Source: Streptomyces speibonae
Lineage (GTDB): Bacteria > Actinomycetota > Actinomycetes > Streptomycetales > Streptomycetaceae
DNA length: 6,616 bases
Direction: 5' to 3'
NCBI GenBank assembly: GCA_000715605.1
Contig: KL568553.1
Span: forward strand, 73,356 to 79,971
The translations under genes were made by a program, and so were the position numbers. The notes under the pieces are model-generated. The model was not told the origin of the DNA, made no database searches, and saw only the letters and a program-made list of their open reading frames with translations. The stretch's first letter is position 1, and each line of letters opens with the position of its first letter. Of the stretch, positions 1 to 5,366 are shown one piece after another.

Positions 1-18
1 GATGTGTATAAGAGACAG
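1..18. other. Nextera-type transposase adapter remnant (artefact)
   Basis: The window opens with GATGTGTATAAGAGACAG, which is 18 of the 19 bases of the Tn5 mosaic end used in Nextera libraries. It is not genomic. It creates false starts: an ATG at base 4 adds the artefact peptide MYKRQ to the front of the first gene, and another frame gives MCIRDS. Real sequence begins at about base 19. Confidence 0.96.
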
Positions 19-495
19 CCGCTCATGGTCACCGACCGCATGCCCGGCACCGTCGCCCCGGACCCCTGCCTACGCCGCGTCCGCAAGGACGAACTCGAGA
101 CGATCATGCCGGCGTGCGTGGCGATGTTCACCGAGGAGGTCGGCGTCTCCCCGCTGGCCGGCGACGGGGGACTGCTCTACCAGGCACGGGTCGCCGAACT
201 CGTCGGCGCCGGCCGCTCCTTCGCCCGCTTCGACGACGAGGGCAAGGTCGTCTTCAAGGCCGAGATCGGTGCCGCGACCGACCGCGCCTGCCAGATCCAG
301 GGCGTCTGGGTCGCCCCCGAGCACCGCGGCAAAGGGGTCGCCGCCCCCGGCATGGCGGCCGTCCTGCGCTACGCCCTGGCGGACGTCGCCCCCGTGGTCA
401 GCCTCTACGTCAACGACTTCAACCTCCCCGCCCGCAGGACGTACGAACGCGTCGGCTTCCAGGAGGTCGGGGCCTTCATGAGCGTGCTGTTCTGA
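19..495 (+). CDS. GNAT N-acetyltransferase, 3' part (5' end missing at contig edge)
   Basis: This is the C-terminal ~158 residues of a GNAT-fold acetyltransferase, an enzyme family that moves an acetyl group from acetyl-CoA to an amine. The acetyl-CoA pyrophosphate-binding motif A is visible as VWVAPEHRGKGVAAPGMAAV, with the R-G-K-G-V-A core. Motif B follows as LYVNDFNLPARRTYERVGF, where the Asn and the Tyr are typical. From memory, the Streptomyces protein just upstream of proS is a roughly 280-residue two-part acetyltransferase with an N-terminal DUF4081 segment. If so, about 120 residues are missing here. The true start lies outside the window, and the ATG at base 4 is adapter-derived. It reads toward a second GNAT gene after a 27-base gap. 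The substrate cannot be told from sequence. GNAT membership is secure, the DUF4081 assignment is moderate. Confidence 0.88.
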   Translation, partial: PLMVTDRMPGTVAPDPCLRRVRKDELETIMPACVAMFTEEVGVSPLAGDGGLLYQARVAELVGAGRSFARFDDEGKVVFKAEIGAATDRACQIQGVWVAPEHRGKGVAAPGMAAVLRYALADVAPVVSLYVNDFNLPARRTYERVGFQEVGAFMSVLF

Positions 496-523
496 CCGGC
501 ACCGCCCTGTAGTCTCCCCGGCA
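487..523 (+). promoter_or_regulatory. Candidate leaderless promoter for second acetyltransferase
   Basis: TAGTCT at 510-515 fits the Streptomyces housekeeping -10 consensus (TANNNT) and sits seven bases before the ATG at 523. A weak -35 (CTGTTC, 487-492) lies 17 bases upstream of it. No purine-rich ribosome-binding site precedes the ATG. Together these suggest a transcript that starts at the ATG. The -35 match is poor, so this is tentative. Confidence 0.35.
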
Positions 524-1089
524 TGCTGCGCTTTCCCGGTCACGGCCGCTCACAGCCCGACGACATCGTGATCGGCCCCCTCGACCTCCCCGGCCACGTC
601 GACGAGGCGCTGGCGGTGCAGGCGGTGGCGTTCGGTCTCGGACCCGACGAGGTGGCGGTGCGCCGGCAGATCGTGCTGCGCCACATGAGCTTCCCCGGTG
701 CCCGGGCCTTCGGCGCGACCACCCGGGGCCGCCTGGCCGGCTTCGTCTACGGCATGCCCAACGACCGCGCCCACTGGTGGTCCACCGTCGTGGAGCCCTA
801 TCTGCGCGCCCGGGGCCACGACGACTGGCTCGACGACTCCTTCGTCATCACCGAGCTGCACGTCCACCCCCGGCACCAGCAGCGCGGCATCGGCCGGGCC
901 CTGATCACCACCATCACCGACGGCGCGGAACAGCCCCGTTCGATCCTCTCCGCGATCGACGTGGAGAGCCCCGCCCGCCGGCTGTACCGCTCGCTCGGCT
1001 ACCAGGACCTCGCCCGCCAGGTCCACTTCCCCAGCGCCCCCAGGCCGTACGCCGTCATGGGCGCGCCGCTGCCCCTCCGGCGCCGATAG
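523..1089 (+). CDS. GNAT family N-acetyltransferase
   Basis: This is a complete 188-residue single-domain GNAT protein, of usual length for the family. The strand before motif A reads DSFVITELHVHP (about residues 104-115), followed by the acetyl-CoA loop RHQQRGIGRALI with the Q-R-G-I-G-R signature. Motif B is seen in ESPARRLYRSLGYQDLAR (about 147-164). There is no signal peptide or membrane segment, so it is cytosolic. The start is the first ATG in frame. It has no Shine-Dalgarno sequence, and the -10-like TAGTCT seven bases upstream suggests leaderless translation. It lies 78 bases before proS, which has its own promoter-like sequence. The substrate is unknown, and family assignment is as far as the sequence goes. 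Confidence 0.9.
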   Translation: MLRFPGHGRSQPDDIVIGPLDLPGHVDEALAVQAVAFGLGPDEVAVRRQIVLRHMSFPGARAFGATTRGRLAGFVYGMPNDRAHWWSTVVEPYLRARGHDDWLDDSFVITELHVHPRHQQRGIGRALITTITDGAEQPRSILSAIDVESPARRLYRSLGYQDLARQVHFPSAPRPYAVMGAPLPLRRR

Positions 1090-1100
1090 GGACAACCGAT

Positions 1101-1130
1101 TTCCGCCGCCCCCGCCCGCCCGGCTAACCT
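1101..1130 (+). promoter_or_regulatory. Candidate proS promoter
   Basis: TAACCT (1125-1130) is a good -10 element. TTCCGC (1101-1106) is a weak -35 match, 18 bases upstream. Transcription would begin near 1137, giving a leader of about 30 bases that contains the proS ribosome-binding site AGGAG (1153-1157, ten bases before the ATG). Confidence 0.5.
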
Positions 1131-1167
1131 CCTGTCATCACCGAGACGCAGCAGGAGTACGAGAACC

Positions 1168-2871
1168 ATGGCGAACGCACCGGTCCAGCGCATGTCCCAG
1201 TTGATGGCGAAGACGCTGCGCGACGACCCGGCGGACGCCGAGGTCCTCAGCCACAAGCTGCTGGTCCGGGCCGGCTACGTGCGCCGCACCGCCGCCGGCA
1301 TCTGGACCTGGCTGCCCCTGGGCAAGAAGGTCCTCGCCAACGTCGAGCGGATCGTCCGCGAGGAGATGGACGCCATCGGCGCCCAGGAGGTCCTGCTGCC
1401 CGCGCTGCTGCCGCGTGAGCCCTACGAGGCGACCGGCCGCTGGGACGAGTACGGCGCCGAGCTGTTCCGGCTGAAGGACCGCAAGGGCGGCGACTACCTT
1501 CTCGGCCCCACCCACGAGGAGATCTTCACCCTGATGGTGAAGGACCAGGCGTCCTCCTACAAGGACCTGCCGGTGATCCTCTACCAGATCCAGACCAAGT
1601 TCCGCGACGAGGCCCGCCCGCGGGCCGGCATCCTGCGCGGCCGCGAGTTCCTCATGAAGGACTCCTACTCCTTCGACCTGGAGGACGAGGGCCTGGCGCG
1701 GTCCTACGCCCTGCACCGCCAGGCGTACCAGAGGATCTTCGAGCGCCTCGGCCTCGACCACCGGATCTGCGCGGCCACCGCGGGCGCCATGGGCGGCTCC
1801 AGGTCGGAGGAGTTCCTCGCCCCGGCCGAGGCCGGCGAGGACACCTTCGCCGACTGCCCGAACTGCGACTTCGCCGCGAACACGGAGGCGATCTCCTACG
1901 AGCTGAAGCCGGTCGACGCCACCGGTGTCCCGGCCGCGGAGGACATCCCCACCCCCGACACCCCGACCATCGAGACGCTCGCCGACTCGCTGGGCGTGCC
2001 CGCCTCGGCCACGCTGAAGAACCTGTTGGTCAAGGTGGACGGTGAGATCGTCGCCGTGGGCGTGCCCGGTGACCGCGAGGTCGACATGGGCAAGCTCGAG
2101 GCGCACTTCGCCCCGGCCGTGGTGGAGATGGTCACCGAGGCCGACTTCATCGCCCGCCCCGACCTGGTGCGCGGCTATGTCGGACCGCAGGGCCTGGACA
2201 AGGTCCGGTACCTGGCCGACCCGCGGGTCGCGCCCGGCACCGCCTGGATCACGGGCGCCAACAAGGCGGACACGCACGCCAAGAACGTGGTCGCCGGCCG
2301 TGACTTCGAGGTCGACGCGTACGTGGACGTCGTGGTGGTGCAGGAGGGCGACCCCTGCCCGAAGTGCGGCACCGGGCTGCGCCTGGACCGCGCCATCGAG
2401 ATCGGCCACATCTTCCAGCTGGGCCGCAAGTACACCGACGCCCTCAAGCTCGACGTCCTCGGCCAGAACGGCAAGCCCGTCCGCGTCACCATGGGCTCCT
2501 ACGGCGTCGGTGTCTCCCGCGCGGTGGCCGCCCTCGCCGAGCAGACCGCCGACGACAAGGGCCTGTGCTGGCCCGCGGAGGTCGCCCCGGCCGACGTCCA
2601 CGTGGTCGCCGCGGGCAAGGCCCTGCAGACCGAGCTCGCCCTCGACGTCTCCGAGAAGCTGTCCGCCGCCGGCGTCCGCGTCCTGGTCGACGACCGCGCG
2701 GGTGTCTCCCCGGGCGTGAAGTTCACCGACTCGGAGCTGATCGGCGTGCCGCGGATCCTGGTCGCGGGCCGCCGCGCCGGCGAGGGCGTGGTGGAGCTGA
2801 AGGACCGCAGGACCGGAGAGCGCGAGGAAGTGACCGTCGACGAGGCGATCACCCGTCTCACCGGCCGCTGA
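1168..2871 (+). CDS. proS: Prolyl-tRNA synthetase (bacterial type, with editing domain)
   Basis: This cytosolic class II aminoacyl-tRNA synthetase charges tRNA-Pro with proline using ATP. Its 567 residues match the bacterial-type enzyme. Class II motif 2 is at about residues 145-170 ([25 protein letters not shown]), and motif 3 is at 443-451 (GSYGVGVSR). The YbaK-like insertion domain that hydrolyses mischarged Ala-tRNA-Pro lies between them, at about 240-390. Its lysine in TLKNLLVKV (K284) is probably the equivalent of E. coli K279, needed for editing. Two Cys pairs flank the insertion, CPNC (230-233) and CPKC (397-400), as in many bacterial ProRS. The C-terminal anticodon-binding domain is at about 475-564. 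The ATG is set by AGGAG ten bases upstream and by the conserved N-terminus ([34 protein letters not shown] region). The gene is complete, with no frameshift or missing motif, and is followed by a strong terminator. Confidence 0.98.
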   Translation: MANAPVQRMSQLMAKTLRDDPADAEVLSHKLLVRAGYVRRTAAGIWTWLPLGKKVLANVERIVREEMDAIGAQEVLLPALLPREPYEATGRWDEYGAELFRLKDRKGGDYLLGPTHEEIFTLMVKDQASSYKDLPVILYQIQTKFRDEARPRAGILRGREFLMKDSYSFDLEDEGLARSYALHRQAYQRIFERLGLDHRICAATAGAMGGSRSEEFLAPAEAGEDTFADCPNCDFAANTEAISYELKPVDATGVPAAEDIPTPDTPTIETLADSLGVPASATLKNLLVKVDGEIVAVGVPGDREVDMGKLEAHFAPAVVEMVTEADFIARPDLVRGYVGPQGLDKVRYLADPRVAPGTAWITGANKADTHAKNVVAGRDFEVDAYVDVVVVQEGDPCPKCGTGLRLDRAIEIGHIFQLGRKYTDALKLDVLGQNGKPVRVTMGSYGVGVSRAVAALAEQTADDKGLCWPAEVAPADVHVVAAGKALQTELALDVSEKLSAAGVRVLVDDRAGVSPGVKFTDSELIGVPRILVAGRRAGEGVVELKDRRTGEREEVTVDEAITRLTGR

Positions 2872-2893
2872 CCGGCGGCTGGGAGTACGGCAC

Positions 2894-2932
2894 CACCGCC
2901 CGGGGCGGGCCCGCGGCCTGCCCCGGGCGGTG
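2894..2932. terminator. GC-rich terminator after proS
   Basis: CACCGCCCGGGGC (2894-2906) pairs perfectly with GCCCCGGGCGGTG (2920-2932). The stem continues inward through one G-U and four G-C pairs to a three-base loop at 2912-2914, giving 18 pairs in all. There is no U tract, as is common in Streptomyces. It lies 22 bases after proS and 42 bases beyond the end of the converging minus-strand gene, so it can serve both directions. Confidence 0.85.
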
Positions 2933-2974
2933 CGTACCCGGAGGCGGCGGGGCGGACCGGCGTGCGTGGCGGCG

Positions 2975-3220
2975 TCAGCAGGCCTGAGCCGTCACCGGGT
3001 GGCCGATCAGTTCGGCGGGCAGCTCCAGCCGCGCGCCGCAGAAGCACAGCAACGTGTAGCCGGTCCCCCCGGGTGCTCCGAGGTCGACCGTCAGGAGGGC
3101 ATGCAGTTCCCGGACCACTTCAAGTAGGTGGGAACCCCTCGCGACGAGGATGCTGACCTCGTTCGGATCCCATACGACGATGTCCGGCAGATCGTCCGCA
3201 ACGGCGACGTGGATGCACAT
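2975..3220 (-). CDS. Small protein of unknown function
   Basis: This 81-residue protein begins MCIHVAVADDLPDIVVWDPNE. I do not recognise a family. It is acidic to neutral and has no signal peptide or membrane segment. It shows a hydrophobic N-terminal strand pattern, a probable helix (HLLEVVRELHALL), then LLCFCGARLELP with a Cys-x-Cys pair, and it ends in Cys. A longer reading from an ATG at 3250 adds ten residues (MPLCIPGETV). I reject that start because the inner ATG at 3220 has a near-ideal ribosome-binding site (GGGGAG, six bases upstream) and the outer one has none. It follows the XRE regulator gene in the same direction after 145 bases, with promoter-like sequence in the gap, and could be its target or partner. 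Confidence 0.7.
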   Translation of the reverse strand: MCIHVAVADDLPDIVVWDPNEVSILVARGSHLLEVVRELHALLTVDLGAPGGTGYTLLCFCGARLELPAELIGHPVTAQAC

Positions 3221-3226
3221 GACTGT

Positions 3227-3232
3227 CTCCCC
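3227..3232 (-). promoter_or_regulatory. Ribosome-binding site fixing the small-protein start
   Basis: On the minus strand GGGGAG stands six bases before the ATG at 3220. It matches the 16S rRNA anti-Shine-Dalgarno sequence well and decides for the 81-residue form over the 91-residue one. Confidence 0.75.
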
Positions 3233-3283
3233 AGGGATGCACAACGGCATGAAGTTCCGCTTCGGGAGGCCAGCGGCTTCCCG

Positions 3284-3313
3284 ATGGTATCGATGCCTGT
3301 GAGTACCTGTGAG
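3284..3313 (-). promoter_or_regulatory. Candidate promoter for the small protein
   Basis: On the minus strand TACCAT (3289-3284) fits a -10 element, and CTCACA (3313-3308) matches four of six -35 bases with an 18-base spacer. Transcription would start near 3277, leaving a leader of about 57 bases. The -35 falls inside a direct repeat (3296-3313). Confidence 0.4.
3296..3313. repeat. Tandem 8-bp direct repeat, 10-bp period
   Basis: CCTGTGAG occurs at 3296-3303 and again at 3306-3313, separated by TA. The 10-bp period puts both copies on one face of the helix. They overlap the putative -35 element and spacer of the small-protein promoter, as expected for a regulator binding as a head-to-tail pair. 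Confidence 0.55.
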
Positions 3314-3365
3314 GCTTTCTGTGCATTCCGTGACGGCGGATCGGCAGTCCTCGGTGCGCGGTCGT

Positions 3366-3788
3366 TCAGGTGATCCTGCTGACCTGAAGCATCGCTTCCG
3401 CGTCCTTGATCAGGGCGCGCTGCCGGGCCTCCGGCAGCTGGCGGTAGAGCTTCAGCAGCCGCGCCTCGCGCTCGTCCTTGCTGGGCCCCGGCACGGGACG
3501 CCCGACGGCCTCGAAGAACTCCTTGGGTGTCGTACGCACACCCCACCGCCGGAACACCTCGACCATGGCCCGCAGCTTCTCCGGCGCGATCCGGGAGGTG
3601 CCGCGGGTGCGGTTCATCCAGGCGTTGAGCGTCTGGTAGGAGATGCCCGCCTCTTTGGCCAGGTCCTTCTGGGTCCCGCTCTGGGGCAGCGCGAGGAGGC
3701 GCTCGAGGAGTGCCGCCAGATCCTCGCCCGGGCGCTCCGGATCGTCACCGGCGTCCGGTGCGGGAGGGGGCGTCTGTCGGTTCGTCAC
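3366..3788 (-). CDS. XRE-type helix-turn-helix transcriptional regulator
   Basis: This is a 140-residue cytosolic DNA-binding protein. Residues 1-20 are a Pro/Asp-rich, probably flexible tail. The helix-turn-helix is at about 38-60 (TQKDLAKEAGISYQTLNAWMNR), with QKDLAKEAG as the positioning helix and SYQTLNAWMN as the recognition helix. The C-terminal segment (about 105-136, DEREARLLKLYRQLPEARQRALIKDAEAML) is strongly helical and resembles the dimerisation or tail helices of phage-repressor-like proteins. It carries no peptidase or metal-binding motif. The start is GTG at 3788. It has no Shine-Dalgarno sequence, but a -10-like hexamer lies seven bases upstream, which implies a leaderless mRNA. 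A dyad operator covers its -35 element, so autorepression is likely (inference). It is divergent from the sigma-factor operon, which it probably also controls. Confidence 0.87.
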   Translation of the reverse strand: MTNRQTPPPAPDAGDDPERPGEDLAALLERLLALPQSGTQKDLAKEAGISYQTLNAWMNRTRGTSRIAPEKLRAMVEVFRRWGVRTTPKEFFEAVGRPVPGPSKDEREARLLKLYRQLPEARQRALIKDAEAMLQVSRIT

Positions 3789-3795
3789 GCGTCAG

Positions 3796-3825
3796 AGGAT
3801 GTGCCATGCCCATCTACAAGCGCAA
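3796..3825 (-). promoter_or_regulatory. Candidate leaderless promoter of the XRE gene
   Basis: On the minus strand TTGCGC (3825-3820) and CATCCT (3801-3796) are separated by 18 bases, and the -10 lies seven bases before the GTG at 3788. The -35 hexamer lies inside operator site A, so a bound protein would block RNA polymerase. Confidence 0.5.
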
Positions 3826-3831
3826 GTAGAT
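3812..3831. promoter_or_regulatory. Operator site A (dyad ATCTAC-N8-GTAGAT)
   Basis: ATCTAC (3812-3817) and GTAGAT (3826-3831) form a perfect 6-bp dyad with an 8-bp spacer. The spacer (AAGCGCAA) is itself centred on GCGC. The site covers the -35 of the XRE promoter. The half-sites and spacing are the same as in sites B and C. Confidence 0.75.
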
Positions 3832-3901
3832 TGCAGATCGAGGCGGGGATCGGGTGGTGTGCGCCGGAGCGTTCGTACGGTCGCCGCACAACCCGCACCC
3901 C

Positions 3902-3930
3902 TTGACGCGATCTACATCTACATGCAGACT
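3902..3930 (+). promoter_or_regulatory. Candidate promoter toward the sigma operon (PB)
   Basis: TTGACG (3902-3907) is an excellent -35 and CAGACT (3925-3930) is close to the TAGAC/TT -10 type, with a 17-base spacer. Transcription would start near 3937, giving a leader of about 186 bases before the sigma-factor GTG. Operator site B covers the spacer and -10. Confidence 0.55.
3910..3929. promoter_or_regulatory. Operator site B (degenerate right half)
   Basis: ATCTAC (3910-3915), eight bases, then GCAGAC (3924-3929), which matches GTAGAT at four of six positions. The left 15 bases, ATCTACATCTACATG (3910-3924), are identical to those of site C at 3991-4005. The spacer itself repeats the ATCTAC half-site. 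It lies inside promoter PB. Confidence 0.65.
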
Positions 3931-3988
3931 GTGTATGTCCTCGGGAGGCGGCCCCCGGCGGTGGGTCGAGCGGAGCTGTCGCGTCCAG

Positions 3989-4012
3989 GTATCTACATCT
4001 ACATGTAGATAC
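3989..4012. promoter_or_regulatory. Operator site C (strongest dyad)
   Basis: GTATCTAC (3989-3996) and GTAGATAC (4005-4012) form a perfect 8-bp dyad around the 8-bp spacer ATCTACAT. A second, shorter perfect palindrome, ATCTACATGTAGAT, is nested at 3997-4010. The outer arms have the site A spacing. In RNA from PB this could also fold into an 8-bp hairpin in the leader. It is the best-matching copy and so may be the highest-affinity site. Confidence 0.75.
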
Positions 4013-4020
4013 AAGATGTT
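3992..4020 (+). promoter_or_regulatory. Possible second promoter toward the sigma operon (PC)
   Basis: TCTACA (3992-3997) matches four of six -35 bases, and GATGTT (4015-4020) is an imperfect -10, 17 bases downstream. If active, it would start near 4027 with a 96-base leader and be covered by operator C. This is weaker than PB. Confidence 0.25.
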
Positions 4021-4107
4021 TCCGCTGTCGGCGACCCGCCCGCACAAGGTGGGGCACCGGCCCCCGACGACACCCGGACCCCCCTGCGCACCGACGCGGA
4101 CGAGATC

Positions 4108-4114
4108 GAAGGAG
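4108..4114 (+). promoter_or_regulatory. Ribosome-binding site fixing the sigma-factor GTG start
   Basis: GAAGGAG lies eight bases before the GTG at 4123. This matters because the start places a TTA leucine codon at codon 3. No alternative ATG or GTG with a ribosome-binding site occurs in the early reading frame. Confidence 0.85.
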
Positions 4115-4122
4115 TACCGAGC

Positions 4123-4713
4123 GTGTCCTTACCCACCCCCACGAGAACCGCCCCGGACGCCCCGGAGCCGGAGTGGCTCGCCCGTGCCCGCAACGGGGAC
4201 CGGGAGGCGTTCGGCCTCCTCTACCGCGAGCACTACCGGCTGGTGTACGGCTACCTGCTGAGCCGCACCCGCGACCGGCACCTGGCCGAGGACCTGACCC
4301 AGGAGGTCTTCACGCGTGCCCTGCGGAACATCGGCGGCTTCGCCTGGCGGGGCACGGACCCGGCCGCCTGGCTGACCACCATCGCCAGGAACCTGCACCT
4401 GGACGAACTGGGCCGCAGCCGCACCCGGCGGGAGACGCTGGTCCCCGAGTTCGGGGACCCGGAGCAGCCCGGTCCCGGCACCGAGTCCCTGGTGCTGCGG
4501 GAACTGGACGTCATCGAGGCCGGCGAGACGGTGCAACGCGCCCTGTGCGCGCTGGCCCCCTCCCAGCGGCACTGCGTCGAACTGCGCTTCATCGGAGGGC
4601 TGTCGATCGAGCAGACCGCCACCGCCATGGGCCGCACCGTCGGTGCCGTCAAAGCCCTGACGCACCGTGCCATGTGCAAGCTGCGCTGGGCGGCGGGGGC
4701 GATGGCCGCGTGA
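4123..4713 (+). CDS. ECF-family RNA polymerase sigma factor with TTA codon
   Basis: This 196-residue sigma-70 factor of the extracytoplasmic-function type directs core RNA polymerase to a specific promoter set. Region 2 spans about residues 28-100: AFGLLYREHYRLVYGYLLSR, then region 2.2 as AEDLTQEVFTRAL (55-67), and region 2.4 ending in WLTTIARNLHLDELGRSR. A variable linker follows (101-130). Region 4 is at about 135-190, with the -35-binding helix-turn-helix LSIEQTATAMGRTVGAVKALTHRAMCKLR. There is no extra C-terminal domain. Codon 3 is TTA, the only TTA codon I find in any gene of the window. In Streptomyces such codons need the bldA tRNA and are linked to development and secondary metabolism. 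The stop overlaps the next gene's GTG, so translation is coupled. No anti-sigma gene is adjacent. Its target promoters are unknown. Confidence 0.94.
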   Translation: MSLPTPTRTAPDAPEPEWLARARNGDREAFGLLYREHYRLVYGYLLSRTRDRHLAEDLTQEVFTRALRNIGGFAWRGTDPAAWLTTIARNLHLDELGRSRTRRETLVPEFGDPEQPGPGTESLVLRELDVIEAGETVQRALCALAPSQRHCVELRFIGGLSIEQTATAMGRTVGAVKALTHRAMCKLRWAAGAMAA

Positions 4714-5366
4714 ACGGACCCGTCGTACGCGCGCCGTCCTTCGTCCGCGTGACCGTCGTGGCACCCCACCGCGACCAGCCCGCCGCCACGACGCTCCCCG
4801 CGCCGGCCGAACCGGACGCCCCCGTGCCGTCGCCCGGCGCACCCCCGCCGACCGAACTCGAACAAGAGGCACTCGCCTGGGACGCCGCCCGCGAGCACGC
4901 CAGGATCGTGGCCCGGGCGGTCGAGAGGGAGGTGGGAACCCACCCGGACGTGCGCAAGGTGTGGGCCGACGGCGACGCGGTGCGTGTCCTCCTCGAACTC
5001 GCGCCCCCGTTCGCGCGATGGCCCGGCTGGTGCGAGTACTTCGGCATCACCGTGGCCGACGAGCCGGCCGGAGACAGCACACCGGCCGGTGAAGGGCGGC
5101 GTGCCGGAGTCCGGGTGAGCGTCCTCGTCCGGCAGGCGGCCACAGCGGCGCGGCCCTTCCGGCTCGGCGACACCCTCTACGACCTCGCGGTCCCGTACCG
5201 CGACGCGCACGGCGTCATCTGGTACTTCCAGGGACAGCGGGCCGACGACGGAATGCCCCTGATGTCGGTGGACGGCCGCGCGGAGCGCTGTTCCCTCGCC
5301 AACGTGGCCGAGTACGCGGGCCCGCTGACCCCCCTGCCCCCGTCCGCGTCGGAGGAGTCCGGATGA
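4710..5366 (+). CDS. Conserved-looking protein of unknown function, sigma-operon second gene
   Basis: This is a 218-residue protein starting at a GTG that overlaps the sigma-factor stop (GTGA). I do not recognise a defined domain. Residues 24-48 are a Pro/Ala-rich linker. Residues 49-76 form a charged helix (ELEQEALAWDAAREHARIVARAVEREV), followed by strands in HPDVRKVWADGDAVRVLLEL (about 78-97). The C-terminal half holds RAGVRVSVLV and then a well-ordered segment, LYDLAVPYRDAHGVIWYFQGQRADDGMPLMSVDGRAERCSLANV split over about residues 157-199. No signal peptide, membrane helix or zinc-binding anti-sigma motif (HxxxCxxC) is present, so it is not a classical anti-sigma factor. From memory and unverified, it may belong to the family NCBI labels BN159_2729, common in streptomycetes. 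Coupling to the sigma gene suggests a shared role. Confidence 0.82.
   Translation: MNGPVVRAPSFVRVTVVAPHRDQPAATTLPAPAEPDAPVPSPGAPPPTELEQEALAWDAAREHARIVARAVEREVGTHPDVRKVWADGDAVRVLLELAPPFARWPGWCEYFGITVADEPAGDSTPAGEGRRAGVRVSVLVRQAATAARPFRLGDTLYDLAVPYRDAHGVIWYFQGQRADDGMPLMSVDGRAERCSLANVAEYAGPLTPLPPSASEESG

Noticed and set aside
4..18. ATG at base 4 as the start of the first acetyltransferase
   Set aside because: It lies inside the sequencing adapter. MYKRQ is a known adapter translation.
1138..2601. A 487-codon minus-strand open frame opposite proS
   Set aside because: It is the antisense shadow of a fully conserved proS gene, as expected in high-GC DNA, with Gly/Val/Arg-rich low-information sequence.
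3221..3250. Upstream ATG at 3250 for the small minus-strand protein
   Set aside because: No ribosome-binding site precedes it, while the ATG at 3220 has GGGGAG six bases upstream.
3922..4008. A 28-codon plus-strand frame starting at the ATG in site B
   Set aside because: The ATG precedes the predicted transcription start and overlaps the -10. There is no ribosome-binding site, and the frame is a by-product of the ATCTAC repeats.
3910..4012. CRISPR-like array from the ATCTACATCTACATG repeats
   Set aside because: There are only two identical 15-bp blocks plus one diverged dyad, with unequal spacing and no cas genes. Operator sites explain them better.
3989..4012. BlaI/MecI-type operator (TACA/TGTA core)
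   Set aside because: The core TACATGTA is present at the nested palindrome, but sites A and B do not share it and no BlaI or BlaR gene is in the window. It remains a minor alternative to the XRE regulator.
3785..4057. A minus-strand frame across the divergent intergenic region
   Set aside because: It overlaps the regulator start and all three operators, and has Arg/Cys-rich translation without a ribosome-binding site or family likeness.
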